A stretch of DNA of 38,717 bases from CAZRGV01 sp964599655 (GCA_964599655.1 CAZRGV010000051.1:1-38717); one strand, 5' to 3'. Positions 17,699-26,854 are shown, counted from the first letter of the stretch. Notes: a model not told the origin generated them from the sequence alone. Numbers and translations: made by a program.

Positions 17699-19618
17699 AT
17701 GTGTCTGGCCCATTTGGGGATCGTCGCCGCGACACTGCTCGGTTGGGCGGATGTGATCAGTCTTCAGCCGAGCAAGGGAGACCGGACGCTCTCGGCCTGG
17801 CACAAAAGTATCGGTGGGCTCGATCATCCCAGCGAGCGAACCGAAGAAACGCTTCGGCGATACGACCTCAAGGAGCGCTACCGAAAGGATCCGGTCGGAG
17901 CGCTCAAGCTGCTCGAGCGCAATGCGCGTCGAAACCCGGAGCCAGAGCTGATTTACGGCCTGGCCGAACTATCCTGGATCGAGGGTCAGCGTGCCGAGGG
18001 ACGGCGGCGGAACGGAGGGGCCGCCGCGCTCGATCATTATACGGATACAGTCGCCTACGCGTTTGATTACCTGTTTGATCCCGAGTTGGCTCACGGACGA
18101 TCCCCTACGGACCCGCGTTTCCGGCTCGCGTGCGATCTCTACAATGCCGCACTCGACCGCTTGATACGCGCCTCAAAAACCAAGGACGGTCTTCGACTGG
18201 GGGAAACGACTCTCAAGATTCACGGTAGTGAACAGATCATTCGACTGGCCTTGTGGCGTGACACGCCCTGGGAACCCTCGGATGTTCATGAGCTAATTCC
18301 CGCCTCGGACTTCGAGGTGACGGGTCTGGACAGCCGGAGCCGCCGTTATGGCCTTGGGGTTCCGCTGATCGCGGTTCGTCGTTCGGACGCGGCCCGGAAG
18401 GGCCAAGAGTCGTTCTACCCACCTGAGATGGCGTTTCCGTTGACGGCGATTCTCCGGCCGAACCGGCCTCTCCGAGACGCCGCCAACGCGAACGTGGACG
18501 AGATCCGCGCGTGCACGATCGACCTTGTGGATCCGGTTCAATCGCGTGTGGTGGGGCGGGGCGCGGAAGCGATCCCGATCGAGGCGGATGTCACAACGCC
18601 TCTTGCGTATATGTGGTCTCGCACGGATCTGAGCAAATTTCGCTGGACGGGTTTGCTGCGACCCGGCGACGCGACGGATCGCGCGGGGTTGATGCTGATC
18701 CGTCCCTACGAATCGAGCAAGATCCCGGTGGTAATGGTCCACGGTCTGGCGTCGAGCCCGCTGGCCTGGATTCCAATGCTCAACGAACTTCTGCGCGATC
18801 CGCAGATCCAGCAGAATTATCAGTTTCTCCTTTATGTTTATCCCACGGGTGTTCCAATTCCGATCGCGGCCGCCGGTCTTCGGGACGCGCTGAACCAGGC
18901 GAGGACCGAGTTCGATCCCACGGGCCAAAATCCAAGGTTCTCGCGCATGGTCCTCCTGGGTCACAGCATGGGGGGATTGCTCAGTCACGCGATGGCGGTC
19001 GATAGTGGAAATCGTTTCTGGGAGTTGAACACGGATCGAAGGTTTGACGACATTCTTGGTCCTCCCGAGGTTCTGGCCGAGCTTCGCCATTACTCGTTCT
19101 TCAAACCGCTGCCCTATGTGAAGCGCGTGGTTTTTCTGGCAACGCCTCATCGAGGCTCGGAGTACAGCCGAGGTTTCGTCGGTCGTGTTGGCTCCGGCCT
19201 GATCTCGGAACCCGACCATTACACGAAGCTCTTGAATCAGCTTCTCGCGGATAACCCTGATGCGTTTCCCCGACGTTTCCGGCATCTTCCCACGTCGATC
19301 GAAACGCTCGAACCCGATTCGCCGGTGCTCCTGGCCTTGCTCAAGATGCAGCCGAACCCGGAGGTCCGATTCCATTCCATTATTGGATCGTTGCGCCCGG
19401 AGGGTGTCGCCAGCACGACCGACGGAATCGTTCCGTATCGCAGCGCGCATCTGGACGGGCCGCTCGTTGAGTCCGAGCGAGTCGTCCGATCCGATCACGG
19501 CGTCCAGAAAGACCCGGAGGCCATTCGTGAGGTTCGTCGCATCCTGTTGAAGCATCTGGCCGAGACTCCGCCGCGTTTGGCCCCGTCAGGAATCGACGCA
19601 GGACCTGGCCCAAGGTGA
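17699..19618 (+). CDS. Alpha/beta hydrolase (lipase/esterase-like) with a long N-terminal region
   Basis: A 639-residue protein. The C-terminal part (about 335-620) is an alpha/beta hydrolase: VVMVHGLASSPLAW forms the oxyanion region, GHSMGG carries nucleophile Ser423, and FLATPHRGSE is typical of lipase-like and PGAP1-like members. The triad is completed by likely Asp575 (TTDGIVPYRS) and His600 (SDHGV). The N-terminal 330 residues have no recognised fold; the first 150 are helical (LKLLERNARRNPEPELIYGLAELSW) and could include TPR-like pairs. A weak hydrophobic segment near the N-terminus may be an export signal or anchor. GGAG lies about ten bases before the ATG. Substrate unknown: lipid, acylated glycan or ester are all possible. 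It lies just after the glycan operon but has its own promoter. Confidence 0.88.
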   Translation: MCLAHLGIVAATLLGWADVISLQPSKGDRTLSAWHKSIGGLDHPSERTEETLRRYDLKERYRKDPVGALKLLERNARRNPEPELIYGLAELSWIEGQRAEGRRRNGGAAALDHYTDTVAYAFDYLFDPELAHGRSPTDPRFRLACDLYNAALDRLIRASKTKDGLRLGETTLKIHGSEQIIRLALWRDTPWEPSDVHELIPASDFEVTGLDSRSRRYGLGVPLIAVRRSDAARKGQESFYPPEMAFPLTAILRPNRPLRDAANANVDEIRACTIDLVDPVQSRVVGRGAEAIPIEADVTTPLAYMWSRTDLSKFRWTGLLRPGDATDRAGLMLIRPYESSKIPVVMVHGLASSPLAWIPMLNELLRDPQIQQNYQFLLYVYPTGVPIPIAAAGLRDALNQARTEFDPTGQNPRFSRMVLLGHSMGGLLSHAMAVDSGNRFWELNTDRRFDDILGPPEVLAELRHYSFFKPLPYVKRVVFLATPHRGSEYSRGFVGRVGSGLISEPDHYTKLLNQLLADNPDAFPRRFRHLPTSIETLEPDSPVLLALLKMQPNPEVRFHSIIGSLRPEGVASTTDGIVPYRSAHLDGPLVESERVVRSDHGVQKDPEAIREVRRILLKHLAETPPRLAPSGIDAGPGPR

Positions 19619-19765
19619 GCGATTGCTGATCCGTGGGCTTGGAGGACGGCCAGGATGGTTCGCGAGTCGGCAACGTTCTCTCAGAGCCACGCGGTCGGAG
19701 TCTGGGGATTTGCGGTTCCAGGTCAGGGGCGATAGGATGTTGCCAGTCAACGCGGAGATCGCCTC

Positions 19766-21132
19766 ATGCCCCAGACTCTCGCCGATCGTTTTGCGGAATT
19801 CGCGCTTTCCACGCGCTTTGAGGACCTGCCGGAGCCGGTTGTTGCCGAATCGCGTCGGCGACTGATCGACGCACTGGGTTGTGCCGCTGGAGCGTTGCAC
19901 GAGCCAGCGCCGAGGATCGCGCGCCACGCGGCTTCCAAGGTGACCGGAAATCCGGGTTCCGCCCTGATGGGCGGCGGACAGTCTTCGGCGGACTGGGCGG
20001 CCTTCGCCAACGGAGTTCACATCCGATACCTCGACTGCAACGACACGTATCTCTCGCTGGAGCCGGCCCATCCGAGTGACAACTGGGCGACGATCATGGC
20101 GGCGGGGGAGTACGCGGGGGCAAATGGTCGCGACTGGATCACGGCCTCGGCCGTCGCGTACGAGGTTCAGTGTCGCCTTTGCGACGCCGCGAGCATTCGG
20201 GCCCGAGGTTGGGATCATGTGACCTATGGGTGTCTTTCCTCGACCCTCGCCGCTTCGAAGTTACTGAACCTCAACCAACGCGAGGCAGTCCATGCCCTGG
20301 GAATCGCAGGGACCACGGGCACGGCGCTCCGGTTGACGAGGGCCGGTGAGCTCTCGATGTGGAAGGGGTGCGCGTTCGCCCACGCCGCGCGCAACGCGGT
20401 CTTTGCGGCGATTCTGGCGGCCGAGGGCATGACCGGGCCCTCGCCTCTGTTCGAAGGGGAGATGGGCTTCTTCGAGCAGGTTTCCGGGCCGTTCACGATC
20501 GAACGGCTGGGAGGACCGAACGCCGAGGACTGGATGCTACCCAAAACCTCGATCAAGTTTGTCCCGGCGGAGTACCATAGCCAGTCGGCGATCGCCGCCG
20601 CGTTCGAATTGCGACCTCAGATTGGAGATCCCGGTCGAATCCGCGCGATTGAGATCGCGACCTTCCGAACGGCGGTCGAGATTATTGGGAAAGACCCNNN
20701 NNNNNNNAATGGTGTCCCAAGACCCGTGAAACCGCCGATCATAGCCTCCCCTACTGCACGGCGGTCGCCTTGGTGGATGGCGAAATCACCGCGAAGCAGT
20801 TCACCCCCGAACGGTTGTCCGACCCGAGCCTGCTGGACCTCGTCGGACGGACCAAAGTCGTTGAGGACCCCCGGCTGACCTCGGGGTATCCGGCGGGAAT
20901 CCCCAACCGGGTCCGCGTGACCCTCGACGACGGAACGATTCTTGAGAAAGAGGTCGCGTTCCCACCCGGCCACGATAAGAATCCTCTGACCGATGAGCAA
21001 CTGGCCGTAAAATTCCACGGTTTGGCGGATCCAGTGCTCGGTTCGGATCGGGCGGGAATGATCTGGGAACGAGTGATGCGACTGGAATCCGATCCTCACC
21101 CGCATGAGGTGCTCTTGTTGCTGCGGGTCTGA
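19766..21132 (+). CDS. MmgE/PrpD family protein (2-methylcitrate dehydratase-like), interrupted by an assembly gap
   Basis: MmgE/PrpD proteins are cytosolic dehydratases; PrpD converts 2-methylcitrate to 2-methylaconitate in propionate breakdown. The N-terminal all-helical domain reads RRRLIDALGCAAGA, then RYLDCNDTYLSLEPAHPSDNW and GWDHVTYGCLSS, all typical. The second domain contains KFVPAEYHSQSAIAA. After the gap at 20698-20707 the conserved PKTRETADHSLPYCTAVAL continues in another frame, so the true gap length must be 2 modulo 3 rather than ten; I see no evidence of a real frameshift. The assembled length, near 455 residues, fits the family. GGAG precedes the ATG at 19766. A PrpB-like gene lies 5 kb downstream, which supports a methylcitrate role, but related family members act on other substrates. 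Confidence 0.88.
20698..20707. other. Assembly gap (10 N) inside the MmgE/PrpD gene
   Basis: The reading frame to the left (codons beginning at positions 2 modulo 3) and to the right (1 modulo 3) disagree across ten N. Protein homology is continuous on both sides, so the N count is a placeholder and the apparent frame change is an artefact. Confidence 0.95.
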
Positions 21133-21188
21133 AAGGGTTTCGGCGTCGGATCCTCGGACTCGGGCGCGCCGTTGAGATTGACGCGGAC

Positions 21189-21215
21189 CCGAAGCGTTGA
21201 TATCACTCGCTTCGG
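21189..21215. repeat. Inverted repeat downstream of the MmgE/PrpD gene
   Basis: CCGAAGCG (21189-21196) and CGCTTCGG (21208-21215) form a perfect 8-bp stem with an 11-base loop, 57 bases after the stop codon. There is no T-run, so an intrinsic terminator is not proven; it may act as a 3' stabilising hairpin. Confidence 0.5.
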
Positions 21216-21325
21216 ATCCGCTCGGTTCGGGCTGCGCGAGGATCGAACCGGAGGACAAATCGGGTCGATTCTGACCGTGGCGTTGCATGGAATCGGAACG
21301 GCCGAACGGACGCGGCACGAGGAAG

Positions 21326-21356
21326 GCCCGCCTGAAGGATCCGGACACCGGCGGGC
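21326..21356 (+). promoter_or_regulatory. Hairpin in the leader of the MBOAT gene
   Basis: GCCCGCC (21326-21332) and GGCGGGC (21350-21356) can pair perfectly around a 17-base loop. The hairpin ends just before the GGGAGGGGG ribosome-binding site of the gene starting at 21383, so it could influence translation or mRNA stability. The function is unproven. Confidence 0.4.
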
Positions 21357-21382
21357 GTTCGCAACCCCAGGGAGGGGGTCGC

Positions 21383-22984
21383 ATGCTCTTCAATTCGTTC
21401 AAATTCGCTTATTTTTTTGCGATTTTACTTCCCATCTACTGGGCATTGCCCCGTCGACTCCAGAACGTCCTGATCCTGGGGGCGAGCTACTACTTCTACG
21501 GTTGCTGGGATCCGCGCTTTCTCGCGCTGCTGGTGATCTCAACGGTCATGGATTTCGCCTGCGGCCTGGCCGTCGACCGGATCGAGCTTCCCACGAAGCG
21601 AAAACTCTTCGTGGCGCTGAGCATGGCGCTGAATCTCGGAATGCTCGGTTATTTCAAGTATTATGACTTCTTCGCATCGAGCATGCAAAGTTTGCTTGCG
21701 AGAGCCGGCTGGAACGTTACGTTGAAACAACTGGAGCTAGCGTTGCCGATCGGGATTTCTTTCTATACGTTCCAGTCCATGAGTTACGTGATCGACGTCT
21801 ATCGCAAGGACATCAAGCCGACGCGGAACCTGTTCGAATTCGCGGCATTCGTATCGTTCTTTCCGCATCTCGTTGCCGGGCCGATCATGCGGCCGACGAC
21901 ACTCTTGCCCCAGGTGGAACAGAAACGGCGGTTCAATCTTCAGCAGTTTTACGACGGATCCTATCTCATCTTCTGGGGACTCACCAAGAAGGTTGTGGTG
22001 GCGGACAACCTGGCGGTGATCGTGAACGATCTTTTCGGGCGATGGCAGACCATCGACGGCGGGCTCGCGCTGCTTGCGATTTATGCATTTGCTTTTCAGA
22101 TTTACTGTGACTTCTCGGGATACACCGATGCCGCCCGTGGTATCGCGAAGTGTCTTGGATTTGAGCTCGCCCTGAACTTTGACCTGCCCTACTTCTCGAC
22201 GAGCCCGAAAGAATTCTGGTCACGATGGCATATAAGCCTGTCAACATGGTTGCGCGACTATCTTTACATTCCATTGGGTGGAAGTCGCGGAGGACGAGCC
22301 GTCTGGTTCGGCAACATCCTGATGTCGGTGATCGTGGGGGGACTTGGACTCGGGCTTTACCTCTACTTCAGCGAGATCCCCCAGGCGCGTGCGTTCCTGC
22401 ATCGTCATCCGGCATTGCCGGCAGCCTTGGCGGTGCTGCTCGCGGGTCTCTGCCTCTCGATCCTGTTGATTCGGCGGGCCAGGGCGATGACCTCGCGCAA
22501 CTTGATGCTGACGATGGTGATCGGCGGACTCTGGCATGGCGCGGCGTGGACGTTCGTCCTCTGGGGTTTCTATCAAGGGGTGTTACTGATCGCCCACCGG
22601 AGGTTGGAACCGCTCCTGGCGCGGATCCAGCCAGTCGATCCGGTGGATCGCGCATGCTGGAAGGCGCTGAGGATCGTGGCCACCTTCCACTTGATCTGCC
22701 TGGGATGGCTGTTGTTCCGTGCCGAATCGCTCGAACAGGTGGGCGGCATGTTGAACGCGATCGTTCACCGGCCCGCCATTCCAGCGGCGTCTTCGCTCGT
22801 GCCGTTCCTTGTTTGCATCACGCCCTTGCTCGCCGTTCAACTGGCCCAATACCTTTCCAGAGACCTGGATGTAATTTCGCGAACTCCCTGGTACGTTCGC
22901 TCAGTGTTTTACACGTTTTTGTTTTACGCGTACGTGCGCGGAGGGCAGTTCGAAGGCAAACAGTTTATCTACTTTCAGTTCTGA
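21383..22984 (+). CDS. MBOAT-family O-acyltransferase (AlgI/PatA-like)
   Basis: A 533-residue integral membrane protein with about 11-12 predicted helices. MBOAT proteins of the AlgI/PatA/DltB group move acyl groups, usually acetyl, across the membrane for transfer to exported polysaccharide. Diagnostic stretches are LPIGISFYTFQSMSYVIDVY, FVSFFPHLVAGPI, DFSGYTDAARGIAKCLGF, FWSRWHISLSTWLRDY and GGLWHGAAWTFVLWG, the last with the catalytic histidine His385. The start ATG at 21383 follows a strong GGGAGGGGG. The next gene, 57 bases downstream, is an SGNH-type protein, matching the usual two-component transfer system in which the SGNH partner attaches the acyl group to the glycan. The glycan acceptor is not known. 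Confidence 0.95.
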   Translation: MLFNSFKFAYFFAILLPIYWALPRRLQNVLILGASYYFYGCWDPRFLALLVISTVMDFACGLAVDRIELPTKRKLFVALSMALNLGMLGYFKYYDFFASSMQSLLARAGWNVTLKQLELALPIGISFYTFQSMSYVIDVYRKDIKPTRNLFEFAAFVSFFPHLVAGPIMRPTTLLPQVEQKRRFNLQQFYDGSYLIFWGLTKKVVVADNLAVIVNDLFGRWQTIDGGLALLAIYAFAFQIYCDFSGYTDAARGIAKCLGFELALNFDLPYFSTSPKEFWSRWHISLSTWLRDYLYIPLGGSRGGRAVWFGNILMSVIVGGLGLGLYLYFSEIPQARAFLHRHPALPAALAVLLAGLCLSILLIRRARAMTSRNLMLTMVIGGLWHGAAWTFVLWGFYQGVLLIAHRRLEPLLARIQPVDPVDRACWKALRIVATFHLICLGWLLFRAESLEQVGGMLNAIVHRPAIPAASSLVPFLVCITPLLAVQLAQYLSRDLDVISRTPWYVRSVFYTFLFYAYVRGGQFEGKQFIYFQF

Positions 22985-23041
22985 GGGTCCTCGTCGACCG
23001 ACACGCCGCAATGAATTTAGGTGGGTTGATGGAGGACGACG

Positions 23042-24169
23042 ATGCGGAAATGGGGCGCGGGCTACATTCCTTTTGGCTTGATCGGCATGCTCCTGCTCGT
23101 CGCGCTGATCGAGAATCTGATCCGGCACCGTTCGCATGACTTTGGCGAACGCAGGGCACAGGCCTGGCGATACGGGCGACAGGCATCCGAGAACGCCGCG
23201 ACCCGCTGCCGCATCCTTTGTCTTGGTGATAGCCTGGTCAAGCTCGGCGTCCTTCCCCGAATTCTGAGTGCCCGACTTGGGCAGCCGGTCTGGAACGTCG
23301 CGGTTCCTGGTGGGCAGGCGTCAAGTAGTTACTTTTTGTTGCGGCGGGCGCTGGAGCGAGGGGCCCCGTTGCAGGCGGTCATCGTGGATTTTCATCCGAA
23401 TCTGCTGGCGGTTCCGCCTCGATTCAACACCGAGGTATGGCCCGAGCTGGTCTCGCTGGTGGAAAGCGCGCGGCTCTCCATCCGGGCCGGTGATCCCGAG
23501 TTGTTCGCGAGGATCGTGGTCGCGAAGCTCTTTGCGTCGGTCGAGCATCGCGAGGGTCTTCGCGACGCGATCCTGGCCGGGCTTGGCGGTCGGCCAAACC
23601 TGCTTCGCATCGAGAATCTTGCCGATCTTCGCAACTGGCGAGTCAACGGTGGCGCTCATGTCGCGGCGTATGTCCCGCAACCTCTTCCCGACCAGTATTC
23701 TCCGGGCGAGGCTCCCCGAGCCGGCGGCTGGTCGCCCCATCCGAGCAATCGGGCGTATCTCCGACGATTTCTCGATCTCGCGGCGTCCAGGCACCTGACC
23801 GTCTTCTGGCTCATTCCCCCCGCGACGCCGGACTGGCTCGAACGCCGAACACGTCTGGGATTCGAGGCGAGCTATGAGCAATTCGCGCGTGAGATGCTCC
23901 ATCGATATGGCAATCTTGTCGTGGTCGACGGAAGATACGCGTCCTTCGGCCCGACGGCGTTTCGCGACTCGACCCACCTCCACCGCAAAGGGGCCGTGGT
24001 CCTGACCGAGACCCTGGCCGAGATTCTCGAACGGCGGCAGGCGATCGTCTCCAGCGGTTCCCGTTGGGTTCGGTTACCCGCGTATCGCGAGATTCCGGAC
24101 CCATTTCCACTTGAAGACGTCGATCAGTCGCGAATCGCGATTCAGTTCGAGGAATCGAAGCGACGGTGA
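23042..24169 (+). CDS. Membrane-anchored SGNH-like protein, partner of the MBOAT acyltransferase
   Basis: A 375-residue protein with one N-terminal membrane helix (about 8-27) followed by an extracytoplasmic SGNH/GDSL-like domain. The block-I motif LGDSL places the nucleophile at Ser64. NVAVPGGQAS is block-II-like, and DSTHLH supplies Asp309 and His312 of the triad. It resembles AlgJ/AlgX and PatB partners of MBOAT proteins and probably transfers or removes acyl groups on an exported glycan. GGAGG lies six bases before the ATG. Its last 28 bases overlap the convergent glycosyltransferase gene on the minus strand, so there is no room for a separate terminator. Confidence 0.87.
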   Translation: MRKWGAGYIPFGLIGMLLLVALIENLIRHRSHDFGERRAQAWRYGRQASENAATRCRILCLGDSLVKLGVLPRILSARLGQPVWNVAVPGGQASSSYFLLRRALERGAPLQAVIVDFHPNLLAVPPRFNTEVWPELVSLVESARLSIRAGDPELFARIVVAKLFASVEHREGLRDAILAGLGGRPNLLRIENLADLRNWRVNGGAHVAAYVPQPLPDQYSPGEAPRAGGWSPHPSNRAYLRRFLDLAASRHLTVFWLIPPATPDWLERRTRLGFEASYEQFAREMLHRYGNLVVVDGRYASFGPTAFRDSTHLHRKGAVVLTETLAEILERRQAIVSSGSRWVRLPAYREIPDPFPLEDVDQSRIAIQFEESKRR

Positions 24170-25788
24170 AAGTCCTTCGGACCTTGCCCCTTCTCAACCG
24201 GAATCGACAACGATAGTGCCGACCTCATGGCCTCCGCCGCGACTGGAATCGATGCGAATCCGAGCATGCGATCTCTGGCGGCCCGCGACAGCGCCGAGTA
24301 TTGAGCCATTCTGGATTCGGCGACCATCGCGCTCTCCAGCAAGTGATCTCTCACATCGGTCCAGACCAGTCGATATCGAACGGTTTCGAGCCGTTTTTCG
24401 GGGTCATGCGGCCAGTGAGTCGGCTCGGGGTTCGACCGTATGACGAAGCCGACGTCACGGTCCATGTAATCGGCCATCGCCGTGTGATCCGGGGCGATCG
24501 CGGGTCGACCGGCGGCGAGCGCGTGCTGCAAGGGAAGGCATGCCCCTTCCGCGTGGCTTGTGTTCACGTAGTAGGTCGTCGCTCGAAGAAGCTCCGCCAT
24601 CCTCGCGTCATCCAGGTACTCGGTAATGACCACGATCCGGCAGCGGTGTTCGATTCCGAGCGTGCGATAACGTTGTCGGAAAACGGCCATTTCATGGAAT
24701 TCGCGATGAGGGCTTGTCGCGAGTTTGATCACGAGCGTGACGTCGTTCCGATCGCGAAAGGCGGTCAGGAACGCGGTCAGGAGATCGTGTTCGTTCTTTC
24801 GAAGATCACCGAGGTTCAGAAACGTTGTGAAGACCAGGCCGGAGAGATTCAGTACGCCTGAGGGCAAAAGGGGATCAACGACCGTGGTCGTCGAGCGTCC
24901 CAGGCGCCGCAAGGCGTGATTTTTGAGCTCGGTGATGCGGTGGATGGCCTCGTCGTTCAGAACCTGGCGAATCGTGTTGTGATACGAGGCCCGCGCGCTC
25001 AGGTAAACGATCTGTGCGGGCGAACGACCGGCCATTCGCTGTTTGAAGCGACAGATCCGAGCGACGAACTCGGGATCGAGCCAGGGCTCCAGTCGTCGAA
25101 ATCCACTCTGGGCCAGCCGTTTCGGAAGGGATCCGCGACTCGATTCCGTCGATGTCGAGGCCGTGGATTCGGGTTCGGTCTGGCACCCTTCGGCGTGGCC
25201 TTGGTCGTCGGTTCCGCCGAAGACCTCGTGCCGGCAAGGAAATCGGACAACGTGGCTCGGGTTCCAGGCGGGAACCTCGAATCGTTCTGGCCCAAGGGGC
25301 ACCGGAACAACCGCGATGGGGCACGTCAATTTCGCCTTGCGAAAGGCTGCCGCCGTGAATCCGCAGGCGGTTAGAATCAGGTCGGCGCGTGAGGCGATTC
25401 TTCGCCAGTTCTGTCTCGTGTCGTTGCCGAATTCACGGTCGGGAATATCCGGGAATTCCCAGAACGGGAAAAGGACGTTGGGAACCGTTGGCGACAGGTA
25501 CGCATCCTGGAGCGGATTGAGACACAGGTGAATGGGCAGGTAGCCTTCGATCGCCGCGGTTTTGGCCGCGAAGTCCAGGCTGCTCTCGGGATGGTCGATC
25601 TGTTTATAGATTCCAAGCTGTTTCAGGACAGGAATCAGCGATTCGAGTACAAAAGAATACGAATAGGCGGGAGCCCCCAGCGTCCGCGAAATGTCACGCG
25701 CGCAGGGCGTTGTGCTGACCAGGAACGCGAGCGGTCGGTTCGCTTGAGGATCGGTTGGCCTCGGAGAGCACGCGCTGGCTGGGTTCAT
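24142..25788 (-). CDS. Glycosyltransferase, planctomycete-type GT-B, with a Ser/Thr-rich insertion
   Basis: A 548-residue protein paralogous to the gene at 28144-29595. Both share RPLAFLVSTT, SYSFVLESLIPVL, VLFPFWEFPDIPD, VVPVPLGPE and the C-lobe block AEGACLPLQHALAAGRPAIAPDHTAM. The C-lobe block looks like a GT4-type donor site in which the second glutamate of the usual E-x7-E pair is not evident. Between the lobes this copy carries about 45 more residues than its paralog, including the low-complexity stretch STASTSTESSRGS. I chose ATG at 25788; longer in-frame starts run into the divergent lyase gene and add Arg-rich sequence without homology. The role is presumably sugar transfer in the same glycan programme. 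Confidence 0.82.
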   Translation of the reverse strand: MNPASACSPRPTDPQANRPLAFLVSTTPCARDISRTLGAPAYSYSFVLESLIPVLKQLGIYKQIDHPESSLDFAAKTAAIEGYLPIHLCLNPLQDAYLSPTVPNVLFPFWEFPDIPDREFGNDTRQNWRRIASRADLILTACGFTAAAFRKAKLTCPIAVVPVPLGPERFEVPAWNPSHVVRFPCRHEVFGGTDDQGHAEGCQTEPESTASTSTESSRGSLPKRLAQSGFRRLEPWLDPEFVARICRFKQRMAGRSPAQIVYLSARASYHNTIRQVLNDEAIHRITELKNHALRRLGRSTTTVVDPLLPSGVLNLSGLVFTTFLNLGDLRKNEHDLLTAFLTAFRDRNDVTLVIKLATSPHREFHEMAVFRQRYRTLGIEHRCRIVVITEYLDDARMAELLRATTYYVNTSHAEGACLPLQHALAAGRPAIAPDHTAMADYMDRDVGFVIRSNPEPTHWPHDPEKRLETVRYRLVWTDVRDHLLESAMVAESRMAQYSALSRAARDRMLGFASIPVAAEAMRSALSLSIPVEKGQGPKDFHRRFDSSN

Positions 25789-25902
25789 CCTGATCCCCGG
25801 AGGACGCGACGGCGAAGAGCGAGGTTCGTCCAACTCGTCGTGATTGGGGGGAACGATATCCCCACGGGTTGAGGTCGTCAACCTCAACCGATCCAACCCT
25901 TG

Positions 25903-25932
25903 TTGACGTTTTCCCCTCAGTCGGGATAGCCT
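25903..25932 (+). promoter_or_regulatory. Candidate promoter of the PrpB-like gene
   Basis: TTGACG at 25903-25908 and TAGCCT at 25927-25932 with an 18-base spacer lie about 50 bases before the start codon at 25982. The -35 is good and the -10 weak, so the call is tentative. Confidence 0.35.
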
Positions 25933-25981
25933 GAAAATCCAGCCGAAGAGATCCTGTCGTCCCCTCGACCGAGGTTCCCGA

Positions 25982-26854
25982 ATGAGTTCTCCTGGATCGC
26001 GTTTGCGACAGGCTTGGGCCAAGGGCCCGATCATGATTCCTGGGGCGTTCAATGCACTGACGGCGCGATTGGCGGAACGTTTGGGCTTCGCGGCGGTCTA
26101 CCTTTCCGGGGGTGCCCTCTCGGCGGGTTGGGCGGGATTACCCGACGTGGGCCTTCTCACCCTGACGGAGTTTGCCGAGCAAGCCGCGATCCTGTCGCGC
26201 GCCACGACGCTTCCCTTGCTCTGTGACGCCGATACCGGCTTCGGCGAGGCGATCAACGTCGCTCGCACCGTCTCCCTCTACGAAGAGGCCGGAGCGGCGG
26301 GGCTGCATCTGGAAGATCAGGTCTTGCCGAAGCGTTGTGGACATCTGACCGGGAAGGCATTGGTCGATGTCGAGACGATGTGTTCGAAGATTCGAGCCGC
26401 GGTGTCGGCGCGTCGAGACCCGGACTTTGTGATCATCGCGCGCACCGATGCGCGGTCGGTCGAGGGATTCGACGCCGCCGTGGAACGAGCGCGTCGCTAC
26501 CTCCGCGCTGGGGCTGATCTGATCTTCCCCGAAGCGCTGGAATCCGCGGCGGAGTTTGCCCAATTCGCCGAGGCCGACGAGTTCCCGCTGATCGCCAACA
26601 TGACCGAGTTTGGCCGGAGTCCGCTCCTCGACTTCGCGGAACTGGCCGGGATGGGATACAAGGCGGTGCTCTACCCACTGACGGCCTTCCGCGCCGCGAT
26701 GAATGCCGCGAAAGAAACCCTGATCGAGCTTCGGGACCGTGGAACGCAACGGGAACGTCTCGATCGGATGCAAACGCGAGCGGAGCTCTACGAACTGATC
26801 GGCTATACCGACTGGGAGTCGAAAGACCGGTCCTATTTCGAGGGACGTTCCTGA
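25982..26854 (+). CDS. PrpB-like methylisocitrate lyase / isocitrate lyase-PEP mutase superfamily
   Basis: A 290-residue cytosolic TIM-barrel lyase. PrpB cleaves 2-methylisocitrate to pyruvate and succinate in the methylcitrate cycle. The family signature KRCGH is at 117-121 (catalytic Cys119). The metal and substrate region reads LCDADTGFGEAINVARTV, and IIARTDARSVEGFDAA and ANMTEFGRSP are characteristic of PrpB-like lyases. The length matches PrpB (about 295). GAGG precedes the ATG by about seven bases. It is divergent from the glycosyltransferase at 25788. The MmgE/PrpD gene at 19766 fits the same pathway, though a synthase is not in the window. Related oxaloacetate or dimethylmalate lyases cannot be fully excluded. 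Confidence 0.9.
   Translation: MSSPGSRLRQAWAKGPIMIPGAFNALTARLAERLGFAAVYLSGGALSAGWAGLPDVGLLTLTEFAEQAAILSRATTLPLLCDADTGFGEAINVARTVSLYEEAGAAGLHLEDQVLPKRCGHLTGKALVDVETMCSKIRAAVSARRDPDFVIIARTDARSVEGFDAAVERARRYLRAGADLIFPEALESAAEFAQFAEADEFPLIANMTEFGRSPLLDFAELAGMGYKAVLYPLTAFRAAMNAAKETLIELRDRGTQRERLDRMQTRAELYELIGYTDWESKDRSYFEGRS

Noticed and set aside
16376..17827. Minus-strand 483-codon frame opposite the FkbM gene
   Set aside because: It mirrors the methyltransferase and coiled-coil codons; no start signal or domain.
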